Part shown: in pieces, positions 34,567-46,815 of the stretch | Numbering within the stretch: position 1 is the first letter of the stretch | Layout: each line of letters starts with the position of its first letter | Origin: Tolypeutes matacus | Lineage: Eukaryota; Chordata; Mammalia; Cingulata; Chlamyphoridae | NCBI GenBank assembly: GCA_026826555.1 | Contig: JAKSZT010038768.1 | Span: 62,001-126,000, forward strand | Direction of reading: 5' to 3' | DNA length: 64,000 nucleotides | Notes under the pieces: generated by a model | Seen by the model: only the letters and a program-made list of their open reading frames with translations | What the model was told of the DNA's origin: nothing | Database searches by the model: none | Program-made: the position numbers and the translations under genes

Positions 34567-36653
34567 CTGACACATTATGTGTCATTATTTATGCCTCCCC
34601 CTTCTTACTGATATATCTACTTTTTGAAACAGATTATTGATATTTAATTGATATTTGATTAACTGCATATATTTAAAGTATTCAATTCTTTATGTACTTT
34701 CATATGTGTACACCCATGCAACTAGCACCAAAATCAAGATAGTACACAAATCTAACAACCCTACAAGTTTACACCTTATTTAATTTTTTTAAAAAAGTAT
34801 TTAGAGTACATAAGTGCTACACAAAAATATAGGGGATTTGACAAACACATACTGGTATGTAACCACCAACATAAGCAACATATAGAACAATTGCATCACG
34901 TCCCAAAATTCCCGTGTCTTTTTGTTATCAGCTTCTTCCATATCACTCTACCTTTGGCAACCATTGATCTATTTTCTGTCCCTATACTTTTGCCTCTTCC
35001 AGAAAATGTCATTTAAATTTCAAAAATCGAATCTGGGTAGCCTTTAGGTCCAACATATCTTAGCATAATACATTTCAGTTTCATTCACATTGTAGCATGT
35101 ATCAAGAGATTTTGTTCCTTTTTAATGCTGGGTATTTCATGGTATTGAAGTACTTTATCTATGTATTAATTCACCAGGTGAAGGACATTTAGACTGTTTG
35201 TAATTTTTGGTGGTTATACAGAAAGCTTTAAATATTTGTGTACAGATTTTTTGTGGATATAGATTTTTAAAAGGCATTACATTTAAGATTTTAAAAATTT
35301 TTGTGGTAATAGATATAACAAAATTTTCCACTTTTACCATTTTGAAGCATATAATTCAGGGGCATTAATTCCATTTACAATGTCAGGCTACCACTAGCAC
35401 CATCCATTACCAAAACGTTTTAATCACCCCAACAAAAACTCTGTACTCTTTAAGCAATAGCTATCATTACCTCCTACCCTAGCCCCTGAAAAATGATATT
35501 CTATCTCTGTGAAATTGCCTACTTTAGCTGCCTCATATAAGTGTAATCATACACTCTTTGTCTTTTTGTACTGGCTTATTTCATTTAGCATAGTATTTTC
35601 AAGGTTCATCCATTTTGAGAATTGTATCAGATATATATAATGTCCTTTGATACACAAAATGTTTATTTTGATGAAGTTCAAAGTATATTTTCTCTTCTGT
35701 TCCTCATGCTTTTGGTGTCATATTTATGAGTCCTTTTCCACATACAAGGTAGTGAATACTTACCCCTTTGTTATCTTAAAAGTGTTTTATAATTTTTGTT
35801 CTTAAATCATTTTGTGGTATATAGTGGGAGATATAAGTCTAACTTCATTATTTTTGGATGTGACTAACCAGTTATCTCAGCACCATGTCTTTAAGAGAGT
35901 ATTCCTTCCCCATTGAATGGACTTGGCATTCTTGCCAAAATTAAAATGAGTACAGCTGTCAAATTTTATTTCTGAACACTTAATTCTATACCATGAGTCT
36001 ATACGTCTATTCTTATGCTAATGCAATGCTGTTTTCATTACTGTACCTTTCTAGTAAGTATAGAAAATTTTTCAAATTTTTTCTACATTTTCAAGATTAT
36101 TTTGTTTAATCCATATGAATTTGAGGATTGGATTTTTAATTTATAAAAATGTTTTTGACCTGTTCCATATTTCCCTCTCTTGATCTCACTCAGCAAACAT
36201 TATTTTAGGGCATTCACTGCATGTTAATCCCTGTGCTATAGACTGGGGATGTATTTTAGTTCACCTATAAATAATATTGGCTTTCAAATTTCAGTTCCCA
36301 GTTCTTATTGTCAATACAAAGATATATAACTGATTTTTGTATATTGATCTTGTTTTCTGTGACATTGCTTAACTCACATATTAATTCTAGTAATTCTTAA
36401 AATTGATTATATGGGATTTTCATTCACATAATCTGAATTTTTTTTCTTTCCAATTATTATACTTTTCTTTTACTTTTTCTTTTTATTGCACTAGCTAAAT
36501 TTGTTAGTAAGATATTAAATAAGAGAAGATATCCTTCTCTTGTTCCATATCTTAGGGGGAAATAATTTTGTCTCTCAAGGTATAGCATAATTATCTATGT
36601 ATCTTTGTAGATGAACTTGGTCAGATTGAAGATGGCCCCTTGATTTTTGGGTT

Positions 36654-36667
36654 TGCTATTAGTTTTT
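36654..36667 (+). repeat. Target-site duplication of the 7.9-kb L1, left
   Basis: TGCTATTAGTTTTT, identical to 44,590-44,603. Confidence 0.85.
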
Positions 36668-36689
36668 TTTTTCTTTCTTTCTTTTTTAG

Positions 36690-38900
36690 TCATTTAAAAA
36701 ATATATACTTAGATTACCTAAATGTTACTTTAAAAATATAGGGATTCCCATACACCCCACCTCCCACACCTTCCACAAACTCCCACATAAACATCCTTCA
36801 TTAGTGTGGCACATTAATTGCAATTGATAAACACATCCTGGGGCTTTGCCATTATGCATGGACCATAGATCACATTGTAGACCACATTCGCTTCCACAAA
36901 GTTCTGCATGTTATATGATGATATAAAATGGCCTATATCTGTCATTGCAATATCACTCAAGACAATTCCCAAGTCCCAAAAAAGCTACTGTATTGCAAGT
37001 ACTTTTCCCTCTCCCTGCCCCCAGAGCCTCCAATGGCCACTAGACATTGCTATTTCTAACTAGCCATTGTTATTTCTTCCATTGCTTGAATCACAATATG
37101 TCTAAAGTAGAATACCAGTAAGACCACTCTAGTCCATAGTTCTTTCCCCAATCCTGAGGATTCTGGGATGTTGACATCCACTCAACCTCCAATTGATTGG
37201 GGGCTTATATCCCATGGGGAAAATGGATGGGACTAGTCTGCCTGAAGCTGCAGACTCTCTCCATTCCCTGGGATGACCTTTGTCCATCATCATCTCTCCA
37301 CCAGTTATCCTGGGTGAGTACAATGAGATGTAGTGTAGGAGTTGTGGCTCCACTGAGGTTCCAGGCTCAGCTGACACATAGACAGCCCAAAGACTCAAGT
37401 CTCTGGATGTATACCTACAAGCTCCAGCACCAAGTATAGGTTTGAATAGAAGGGACAGATGAGCCATGTGCAGGGAAGGCATAGTTGAGTCTAACACGGT
37501 CACTCTCAGGAGCACAAAATCCAAATTAGAGCCCACTGGGAAGGCATCAAACTCCTGAGATATCCACCCTGGCATAGGACCTGAGTGTCTCCAGAGCCCT
37601 CAGGAGCTCCACTATTTGGGGTGATATCCACTTTGGAATTCTATGAGATCCTACTAACATGTGCATAAGCATTACCTCTGGGATGACCTCCCAACTCACT
37701 TTGAAGTCTCTTAGCCATATAAACTCATTTGTCTTTAACTTTTCTCCCTTTTATTCAAGGTCTTCTTCCTGTCACATTGCCAGTTGGCAATTGGTAGCAA
37801 TCCCTCGGTGCCAGGAAGGCTCATACCCGGGAGTCATGTCCTAAGCTGAGAGGAAGGTTAATGCATTCATATACTGAGTTTAGCTTAGAGAGTGGCCACA
37901 TTAGAGCAACAAGGAGGCTTTCAGGAGGCAACCCTTAGGCACCTCATAACAATAGGCTAAGATTCAATTTCAAAAGCAAAGACTCATAAGGCTCATCATC
38001 AATGTCAATGGCCTTTCAGTGGATCATCCTCCTTCACCAGTCACTACCCCTGCATGGGGGGACTGTTGCTGCTCCCTTAGAGAATGTGACAGGGCTATCC
38101 AAGATGGGAATTCAGTATTCTTTCATTTATTGAGTGATTCTCTACCCACTATTCTAATGTCAGGTGAACATTTGAACATTTTTTATGCCTTATATATATG
38201 CTCAGGTGAACTTCCTCCCATGCATCCCCCACCCCTGACACTCCACACCAATGATCCTCCCCCACCCCAATTTTAACCCATCTGTGAAACAAAGCTTCTT
38301 CAAAGATGAAGCCATTATAATATCCCTGGTACCTTCTTAAAAAAAAAAAAAAAAAAAAAAACTAAAAGAGCTGAATACAATTAATAGGAAAATGGACTAA
38401 TAATGATATGTTTAAATGTAAGAGATAAAATACATAAACATTAAAAAAAACTAAAAAAGTAAAATTATAATATTGGGATATTAAAAAAAAAGAAAAATAT
38501 AAAATAAAAAAAATTTTTTTGACCTTTTGCCTTTCATCACTGCAATATCTGGTGTCTAATCTGTACCATGGCACCTTCCCCCTCTCATTCCTCAGTATCT
38601 CACTATTTTTCATTTTGTTTTCAAAAAAGTTTTAGGTCACAGCAAAGTCACACACAGAATATATGAGACTCTCATATACCCCAAATCCTTCCCCTTTCCT
38701 CCCTGCCCCCATATTAATACTTTTTTATATGTTCTATACTTAGTTCTTTGAGGAAATGCCAAACTGTCCTCCACAGTGGCTGGATCATTCTACAATCTCA
38801 CCAGCAGTGGATCAGTGTTTCCACACCTCCACATCCTCTCAACACTTAAAGTCTACTATTTTTTTAAATAGCTGTCAGTCTAATGGGTGTAAGATGGAAT
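36690..38900 (-). mobile_element. Long L1 3' UTR
   Basis: About 2.2 kb. The polyA-proximal 1.3 kb is shared with 56,690-57,840 (same orientation) and, in opposite orientation, with 6,930-7,300, 45,065-45,625 and 57,835-58,212. Shared words include CCTCCCACACCTTCCACAAA-like, GGTGCCAGG and CAGGAGGC. An A22 run at 38,339-38,360 and AT-rich sequence to 38,560 interrupt it. Confidence 0.7.
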
Positions 38901-38999
38901 CTCATTGTAGTTTTGATATACATTTCCCTAATAAATAGTGATGTTGAACATCTTTATATGCATATTAGGCCCCTATCAGATATATGGTTGCCAAATATT

Positions 39000-41900
39000 T
39001 ACTCCCATTGGGTAGGCTGCTTTTTTACTTTCTTGATAGCATCCTTTGAAGTCAGAAGTTTTTAATTTTTAGTAGCTCCCATTTATCTATTTTTTTTCTT
39101 TTGCTGCTTATACTTTTGGTGTGAAGTTCATGAAACCATTTCCTATTACAAGGTCCTGTAGATGCTTCCCTACATTATCTTCCAAGGTCTTTATGGTCTT
39201 GGCTCTTATATTTAGATCTTTGATCCATCTTGAGTTGACTTTTGTAGAAGGTGTGAGAAGGTGTTCCTCTCTCATTATTTTGCATGTGGATATCCAGTTC
39301 TCCAAGCACCATTTGTTGAAAAGGCCATTCTCTCCCAACTGAGTGGGCTTGGTGGCCTTGCCGAATATCAGATGGCTGTATATGCGAGTATCTATATCAG
39401 AAGTTTCAATTCATTTCCATTGGTCAGTATGCTTATCATTGTGCCTATATCATGCTTTGTTAACCACTGTAGCTTTGTAGTATGTTTTAAAGTCAGATAG
39501 TGTGATACCTCCATTTCCATTATTCTTTTTCAATATGTCTTTGGTGATTCAGGGCCTCTTACCCTTCCAAATAAATTTTGTAATTAGTTTTTCCAATTCA
39601 TTAAAAAATGCAGTGTTGATTTTTATTGGTATTGCATTAATTCTGTAGAATAGTTTGGGTGGAATAGACATCTTGATGATATTTAGTCTTCCTATCCATG
39701 AAAAGGGAATATTCTTCCATTTATTTAAGTCTTCCTTGATTTCCATTAACAGTGTTGTGTAGTTTTCTGTGTATAAGTCCTTTATATCTTTAGATAAATT
39801 TATTCCTAGGTATTTGATGCTTTTAATTACTACTATAAATGATATTTTTCCTGATTTCCTCCTCAGATCGTTCATTATTGCTGTACAGAAATGCTACTGA
39901 TTTTTGAGCATTGATCTTATAGACTGCGACTTTACTGAACTCCTTTATAAGTTCTAGAAGCTTTTTTGTAGATTTCTCAGGCTTTCTCTGTATAGGATCA
40001 TGTTGTTTGCAAGTAGTAAAATTTTTACTTGTTTCTTTCCAATTTGGATGCCTTTTATATCTTTTTCTTGCCTCACTGCTCGAGCAAGTATTTCTAAGAC
40101 AATATTAAATAGGAACACTGATAGTGGACATCCTTGTCTTGTTCTCGATATTAGAGGGACAGCTTTTAGGGTTTCACCATTGAAGATGATATTGGCTCTG
40201 GGTTTTTCATATATACTCTTTATCATGTTCAGAAAGTTTCATTCTATTATTATCTTTTGCAGTGTTTTAATCAGGAAAGAGTGCTGTATTTTGTCAAATG
40301 CTTTTTCTGCATCTATAGAGATGATCATGTGATTTTCTTCTTTTAATCTGTTTATGTGGTGTATTACATTGATTGATTTTCTTATGTTGATTCATCCTGG
40401 CATGCCTGTGATGAAACCCACTTCTCCATGGTGTATAATTCATTTCTTATGTTGTTGAATGCGATTAGAAGTATTTTGTTAAGGATTGTAGCATCTAAGT
40501 TCATTAGAGATATTGGTCTGTATTTTCCTTTCTTGTGGCATCTTTGTTTGGCTTTGGTAGTAGGGTAATGTTGGCATTGTAGAATGAGTTAGGCAATGTT
40601 CCTTCTATTTCTACTTTTTGGAAAAGCTTAAGCAGGATTGGTATTAGCTCTTTCCAGAATGTTTGGTAGAATTCACCTGTGAAGCTGTCTGGTTCTGGGT
40701 TCTTCTTAGTTGGGAGGTTTTTGATGACTGAGTCTATCTCTTGTAATTGACTGTTGAGTTCATCAATTTCTTTATTCAGTGTAGGCTGCTTGTGAGTTTC
40801 TAGGAATTTTCCCATTTCCTCTAAATTATCATTCTTCTTGGCATATAATTTTTTAAAGTATCTTCTTATGATGATCTTTATTTCTTTGGGGTCAGTGGTG
40901 ATATCCCCTTCGTCATTTCTTATTTTGTGTATTTGTATCTGCTCTCAGTTTTTCTTTGTTATTCTAAGGGTTTGTCAATTTTATTGATCTTCATGAAGAA
41001 TCAGCTTTTGATTTTCTTTATTTTTTCCAGAGCTTTCTTATTTTCTATTTCATGTAGTTCTGCTCTAATCTTTGCTAGTTCCTTCTTTCTACTTCCTTTC
41101 TACTACTTTCTTGTTGTTTTTCCTATTCCTCCAAGTGTGCAGTTAAGATCTTCAATTTTAGCTCTTTCTTCTTTTTTGATATATATATATATATATGCAT
41201 TTATGGCTATGAATTTCCCTTTCAGTATAGCTTTGGATGCATCCTATAGGTTTTGATATGTTGTGTTGTCATTTACTTTCATTTCTGATTTCTTTTGGGG
41301 ATTCATTCTTGATCCACAGTTTGTCTAAAAGTGTGTTGCTTAACTTCCATATCTTTGTGCTTAATCTGGTTCTCTGGCTCTTTTTATTTTCCAATTTCAT
41401 TCCACTGTGGTCAGATAAATTACTCTGTATAATCTCTACCTTTCTTAAATAATTGAGAATTTTTTGTAGCCTAGCATGTAGTCTATCTTGAAGTATGATC
41501 CATGTGCACTCAACAAGAATGTTGTGTAATTGGGTGTAGCATTTTGCATATGTCTATTAAGTCCAGATGCTCTAATGTATTATTCAGAGTCTTTGTTTCT
41601 ATATTGATTCTCTGTCAAGATGTTCTGTCTAATGGCAATAATGGTATATTACATTCCCCCACTATAATTGTAGAGGCCTTTATGTCTTCTGTTGGTCTTT
41701 CCAATGTTTGCCTCAGATATTTTGAGGCACCCTGATTAGGTGCATAAATGTTCATGATTTTTCTTTCTTCTTGAAAGATTACCCATTTTACTAATATATA
41801 GTGTCCATCTTTGTCTCTTCCAATAGATTTGCATTTAAAGTTTAATTTGTCTGATATTATGCCCTTTCTTTGGTATTGTTACCTTGTAAAATTCTTTTCC

Positions 41901-42090
41901 AACCATCCATTTTCATCCTCTCCAAATCCCTGGGTCTGAGGTGGGTTTTTTGTAGACAACATATAGATGGGTCATATTTCCTTATTCATTCTGCCAATAT
42001 GTGTCTCTTGACTGTGGCATTTAATCTATTAACATTCAGTGTTTTTACTCTCAAGGAATTTGTTACATCAGCCATATTTTCTCTGGGTTT
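39000..42090 (-). pseudogene. L1 ORF2 remnant of the 7.9-kb element
   Basis: Pieces in order on the minus strand: endonuclease (42,090-41,500), RT start with PEPDSFTGEFYQTFWKELIP (40,504-40,815), RT palm with LANNMILY at 39,954-40,226 where FADDMILY is usual (both Asp lost), then C-terminal segments with [16 protein letters not shown] sequence (39,549-39,875). Dozens of stops and several frameshifts are present. Confidence 0.8.
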
Positions 42091-42129
42091 ATATATGTCA
42101 TATATTGTTTTGATTTCCCTTTTTTCTTT

Positions 42130-42770
42130 TTAGTTGTTCTTACACTCATCTCCAACTCTCTCTCTACTGTTTTTTCCTTTTAACCTGTAGAACTTCCTTT
42201 ATTATTTCTGAAGGTCAGGTTATTTATTGGCATACTCTCTTAATTTCTGTTTATCTGTGAATATTTTGAACCCTCCATCATTTTTGAATGCCAGCTTACT
42301 GGATAGAGAATTCGTTGCTGAAAAGTTTTTTTTTGTTTGTTTTTGTTTTTGTTTTTGTTTTCTTTTAGTGTCTTGACTGTCATACCACTCTCTTCTTTCT
42401 TCCATGGTTTCAGATGAGAAATCAGCACTTAATCTTATTGAGTTTCCCTTGTATGTGATGGTTCTCTTTTATCTTGCTTCCTTGAGTATTTTCTCTTTGT
42501 CTTGAGCATTGGACATTTTGACCAGTATATGTCTTGGAGTAGGCCTTTTAGGATTTATACTGTTTGAGGTGTGCTGTGCTTCCTGGACATGTCCTTCCAT
42601 CTCCCTCAATAGGGCTGGGAATTTTTCAGCCATTATTTCCTTAAACACTCCTTCTGTTACCTTTCTTTCTCTTCTTCTTCAGGGATGCATATAATGAATA
42701 TCTTTGTGTAATTCAGGTTAGCCTTTCTTTCTGCTCTAGTGTTTTATTTAGCTGCTGGTTTTGTGTGTGT
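42130..42770 (-). pseudogene. L1 ORF1 remnant of the 7.9-kb element
   Basis: The C-terminal region includes a REWYDS block at about 42,385, homologous to ARRQWYDIVK in the ORF1 at 10.9-11.4 kb. An expanded TTTTGTTTTTG run at about 42,326-42,362 disrupts it. The N-terminal coiled coil is mostly missing, compared with the other ORF1 copies in the window. Confidence 0.65.
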
Positions 42771-44589
42771 TTTAAGTTTTCTCTTTGACACTTTGTTCTT
42801 CTTGTTCTATTTCCTTGCTGTTTTCTATGTTTCCTAGAAGGAAAAAGATTAGGGCCAGAGAAACTGAAAGAGGTATGAAAAGAAAATGGATAATAATAAT
42901 AAAAGTTAGAAGAGGGGCCATATAAGACTTAGTAAAATGAATATTTAACTCATGTAAGCAGTGTAGATTAATATGATACAAAGAGTGTAGTATGTACAAT
43001 GGAATGGGAAGCCAAATAGAGAAAATATATAGAATGTTTTAGAAGGCCAGAATGATGAGGAGAAAGAGAAAGATCAAAAAATGGACAGAAAGAAAAAAGT
43101 TAGTTAAAAAACAAAAGAAAACCAAATAGACCAGATAGAAATCAAAACCAGTAAATTTGAGGACTAATAAAAAAGGTGGAATGTAAGAACCACAACAGAA
43201 AGCAGAAGATAGAATGATGAAGGAAGGAAAAGAGATAGTGTTGGTAGACAAAATTATTATATACAGAAAATGGGAAATCAAGGAAGAAGCAGCACAGCAA
43301 AGAGGAAACAAGTTTACAGTACCTAATTTTTTAAAAAAGAGGGGGCATGTAGATAAAGGGAAAGAAAAACAAAAAACAAAACAAAAGCAAAAACAGAAAC
43401 AAACTAACACACATGCAAACAGTCAAACAGAGGTAAGGAAGAACAACATTCCTTCTTGGGCCTTTGTGGAGCCTCTCAGGATGCTTGTGTTCATCAATCA
43501 ATTACCCTGCAGGCTTCTCTCTGTAGGTTTTTAGGCTGGGTTTAGTGAGTAAACTAAGTAAAAAAAATTTTAAGTAACTTTTTTTTTTTTTGGAAAAATA
43601 AGGGACCCAAAAGAAACTAGTACAAAAATAATCTCTATGTTTTCCTTGCCCTATGGTATCAGCTGAATGTTAGTTGTCCCTGTGGAGCACTACTCTTAGA
43701 GGACCCAGGAATCGAACTATGGACCTCATATATTCAAGGCAAAAATTCCTCCACTGAGCTACCTTTCTAATTAGATCAGTTACCTCTTCAGAATTCTATT
43801 CAGTCACTTTCCCCTTGGCAGGTTTTACTCTCCTAGGCCAGCAGAATTCAGCAGGGTGTATGAGCAGATCCCCCCTCCCCTCTCCTGGTTAAGTTGAGTT
43901 CCCTTTAGAAATTCAAATGGGACACTAATGACTGTGTTCACTGCACCAAATTGATTTTCAAGCCTCCTCTAACCCACCCCCTCCTCCCAGGGGACCCTAA
44001 ATAGGCTCTTGGAAACTTAGTAAGCACTTCCCACTGCCTGACTCCCTTAGGGGAGTTGAAATTCTGATAGTCCTCAGCATGGTGCTATTAAACTGGCTGA
44101 CACCATCCTCTCTCAAACCAAGCCTCTGTATCTCAGGGCAGTTAGGTAAATCAGGCTTCCTCAGCAGATTCGCCTCTCCCCTCAGTCTGGTGCCACTTCA
44201 AGTCAGCTGGTGTGTTCTCCAAAGCTCTAAGGAGTTCCAGGCAACCAAACCCACAGTTAGCAAACCCCTCTCCACCCTTTGACAGGACCCTCCCACTCTC
44301 GTATATTGCTCCCTCTTTCTGGGTGGCCGGGGGGAAATTGGGGCTCACCCTGATCCCCTGCCCTGAGGGTGGGGCTTAGCTGTCTGTGATTTCCATGTAC
44401 AGGGCTAAAAACTCATGGTTTTATCTTGAGCAATCTATCTCCCTGTCCAGCTCCCTCTAGATCGATGCCCCAAAGGCTCTGGCTCCTAGAACAGCTTACT
44501 TGGCCAGGATCCTGTCCCCAGTCAGCAGTCTTTTGTGAAAGAGATGGTGGGCACCCACTTAAAGTGACACCATCTTGCCTTGCCTCTCC
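42771..44589 (-). promoter_or_regulatory. 5' UTR of the 7.9-kb L1
   Basis: About 1.8 kb, similar in length and composition to 11,893-13,672. The distal part (43,850-44,589) is GC-richer. The minus-strand start GAGAGGCAAGGCAAGATGG carries the YY1-type CAAGATGG motif. A SINE is inserted at about 43,575-43,775. Confidence 0.65.
43575..43775 (-). mobile_element. tRNA-derived SINE with intact A box
   Basis: On the minus strand the A box TAGCTCAGTGG (43,751-43,761) is perfect for RNA polymerase III. The B box AGTTCGATTCC (43,708-43,718) differs from GGTTCGANTCC at one base. They are spaced as in tRNA genes. An oligo(A) end (T on plus, about 43,580-43,593) closes the element. It looks like the tRNA-Ala-derived DAS-I type. 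Limits are approximate. Confidence 0.65.
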
Positions 44590-44603
44590 TGCTATTAGTT
44601 TTT
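44590..44603 (+). repeat. Target-site duplication of the 7.9-kb L1, right
   Basis: TGCTATTAGTTTTT, identical to 36,654-36,667. Confidence 0.85.
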
Positions 44604-45062
44604 ATCAAAATTGGATGTTCAACTTTGCCGTATGGTTTCCTCTGTCAATTGACATCATTGTATAGATCTGTTTTCTTTTTTTAAACTGTTGAGCTAATTA
44701 ATTACATTGACTAACTTTCAAATGTTGATCCAGCCTTCAAGGCACAGGATAAACCTCATCTCATCGGTATGTATTAGGTCTTTATATACATATATTAAGT
44801 CCAATATATTTTCTATATATTCTATTGAGGAATTTTGCATCTATGTTCATGAAAGATGTTGGTCTATAATTATCTTTAGGGCCTTTGTATGTTTTTGGTT
44901 TTAAGGTTGTTGAATGCATGGGTATAATATCAATGATATTCTCATAGAACACTTCAATATCTGTAGATCTTGTCAACAGTACTTTTATTCATTTCTGATA
45001 CTGGTGATTTATCTTCTCTAATTTTCCTGTTCAGTCTGGCAAGAGGATCATCAATTTTGAAA
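44590..45062 (-). mobile_element. Old L1, ORF2 piece beyond the insertion
   Basis: Minus-strand RT-region sequence (for example TTTTGCATCTATGTTCATGA at 44,833) that continues the L1 of 33,236-36,667 after the 7.9-kb insertion. It ends at about 45,062 where a plus-strand L1 3' UTR begins. Confidence 0.7.
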
Positions 45063-45640
45063 GAAATAGTAATGAGAGTGAATATTCCTGTCTTGTTTCC
45101 ATATTAATGTAAATGGCATTGAAAAACAGAGAGTGTCTGCAACTGTAAACAAGATAGTTCCATCCATCTGCCCCATGGGATCTAAGCCTCCTCTCAATTA
45201 GAAACAGAGTGGGCATCACCATCCCCAATTCATCAAGATTGGGGAATGATCAATGGACTAATGTAGACATAATTATTCTAGTATAGACTTATTATTATTC
45301 TAGTGATGGAAGAACTTTTATCATTGATATAAAGTCAGTGGCTATCAGATGTTCTCAGGGGACAGAGAGGGAGTAATAGGTGTAACATGGGGCATTTTGG
45401 GGACTTTAGAATTATCCTGCATAATAGTGCAATGATGGATACAGGCCATTATAGATTTTGTCATTACATATAAAATTGTGTAGGGAAGAATGTAAACTAT
45501 AATGTAAACTATACACCACCATTAGTAGCAATGCTACAATATGTGTTCAACAATTGTAACAAATGCATCACATACCTTATAATTTTTATATAATATTCAC
45601 CTAATCTAAAGGTTTTTTTTTTTTAATAAAAAAATTTAAA
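45063..45640 (+). mobile_element. L1 3' UTR, plus strand
   Basis: Opposite orientation to 36.7-37.8 kb. It contains GGATCTAAGCCTCCTCTCAA, GGTGTAACATGGGGCATTTT and ends in an A-rich tract (AATAAAAAAAT) at about 45,625-45,640. The G-rich polyA-proximal block is lost. Confidence 0.7.
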
Positions 45641-46237
45641 ATGTAGTAAGGAATGAGGGAGCACGTCAGAAATTATAATCAGTATACCCTAAAATTGAGA
45701 TTGAATAGTTCAGTTTTGATAGCACCTAAAATATAGACCAGAAAAGTACAAGATCAAGAAAATATTTGAGAAAAGTTGTGATGATGAAAATCTGTTTTCA
45801 CAATTCTGGATATTAGTGTGGCATTAATCCATTTCCCAAATGGATACATATACATTTGGATTTTTACTGTTTAGTTTGGTTTTGTTTCCTTATCATTAAA
45901 AAAAAATGAAATAATCTGGTTAGTAAAATCCAAAATAATTATTTTGTTTATCACTTCCAGAACACATTTATTTATCTTAAAGAAAATTCAAAGGAAATTT
46001 TTGGAAATTGATCTGAAAGTTCATGACATGTATTGGAATGGAAATATAAACCTTATAGCCATAGAAGACAACCATGGCAATACTTAATTTTCTGAATTCA
46101 TCTACTTAATTTATGTTTATGATTCATGAAATAGTCCATATTTTTGTGCTGTAACTGTGTACTATGAATGAAACAAGCAGAAAAGTTTTTAGCAATGATC
46201 ACAAGTTATTTTTTATAAATGTGTTGTGCTCCAAGTT
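45641..46237 (-). other. 3' UTR and downstream flank of RFPL4-like copy C
   Basis: From about 45,960 to 46,230 the sequence aligns with 59,590-59,900, the 3' side of copy A. One example is TTGGAAATTGATCTGAAAGT against TTGGAAATTGATCAGGGAGT. Further down nothing is recognised. AATAAA (minus sense) at 46,237-46,242 overlaps the stop codon. Confidence 0.6.
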
Positions 46238-46815
46238 TTATTTACTTTGCTTAGGATAAACTGGAACAGTGGCATTGCCCAGATTCATCACAGGGTAGAT
46301 TCTCAGGAAGCCTTGACCATCCTTAATTGAATTTGTAGGAGCAAAAATTGGGCACAGTGGTTCTGCATCAGAACTTTTGGTGAATGTAAAGATATGGGAT
46401 CCATTGTTAATGTCATAAAATGAAATGTTTCTAATATCCATATTCAGAAAATTCCCTACTCAAAGTATTTGAGGGTTTACCTGGAATGGAGTCAAAAGTG
46501 TAGTGCTGGCTGAGTAGAGTTCTCCTATTAGTAGAGCCACAGTCCAAAAGCTACATTCTGAAGACAATAGAATTTCCTGTTGACGAAAAGCAGATTCTTT
46601 GCAAATGACCAATTCCAATTCTTTGCTTGTGCCAACATCCACCTCCCTGTAATGGCAGCCAGAGTTGAAACACGGGGTGCCAATGACTTATATTGCTTGG
46701 AATCCTTCAGCATGTTCTTCCTGATTCTGTTTGACATGCCCATATTTCATTCTCCTCAGGTCATCAGAAATGATGAGGTAGTTGTTGGCTGTGTGAACAT
46801 CCAAAGTCATATACA
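46238..46815 (-). pseudogene. SPRY exon of copy C
   Basis: The acceptor TTTCTTTCTACAG precedes 46,815. The exon is 2 nt plus 192 codons in one frame, with no frameshift. Readable: YMTLDVHTANNYLIISDDLR, HYREVDVGTSKE (HYWEV motif with Trp to Arg), SFWTVAL, then a natural C-terminus ending YPKQSK and TAA (46,238-46,240). Two stops interrupt it: TAA at 46,688-46,690 (a family Cys/Leu position before VIGTP) and TGA at 46,460-46,462 (an Arg codon position before VG, consistent with CGA to TGA). The complete length and single frame suggest fairly slow or recent decay. Confidence 0.85.

Larger units (their letters stand above)
33236..36667 (-). mobile_element. Old L1 3' half (interrupted)
   Basis: Minus-strand 3' UTR and ORF2 C-terminal sequence of old L1 types, typified by GAGTAATGCTGCAATGAACA (33,588) and ATTCCCACCAACAATATCTG (33,755). 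Two or three overlapping 3' UTR-like copies (33.4-33.9, 34.9-35.2 and 35.3-35.7 kb) suggest more than one element. The last element is interrupted at 36,667 by a full-length L1 and resumes at 44,590. Confidence 0.7.
36668..44589 (-). mobile_element. Full-length L1, dead (7.9 kb)
   Basis: Minus-strand L1 bounded by a perfect 14-bp duplication. From the right: 5' end (CAAGATGG near the start), 5' UTR (about 42,770-44,589), ORF1 (about 42,150-42,720), ORF2 (about 39,000-42,090), a long 3' UTR (36,690-38,900) and oligo(A), seen as T on plus at about 36,664-36,690. It interrupts an older L1 in ORF2. All frames are broken. Confidence 0.85.

Noticed and set aside
37129..37575. A 148-codon minus-strand frame
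   Set aside because: It lies in the L1 3' UTR repeat also present at 57.2-57.6 kb, where the frame is not conserved.
39549..42405. Numerous 60-150 codon frames in 36.7-44.6 kb
   Set aside because: All are pieces or antisense shadows of one dead L1, so they are covered by the L1 entries.
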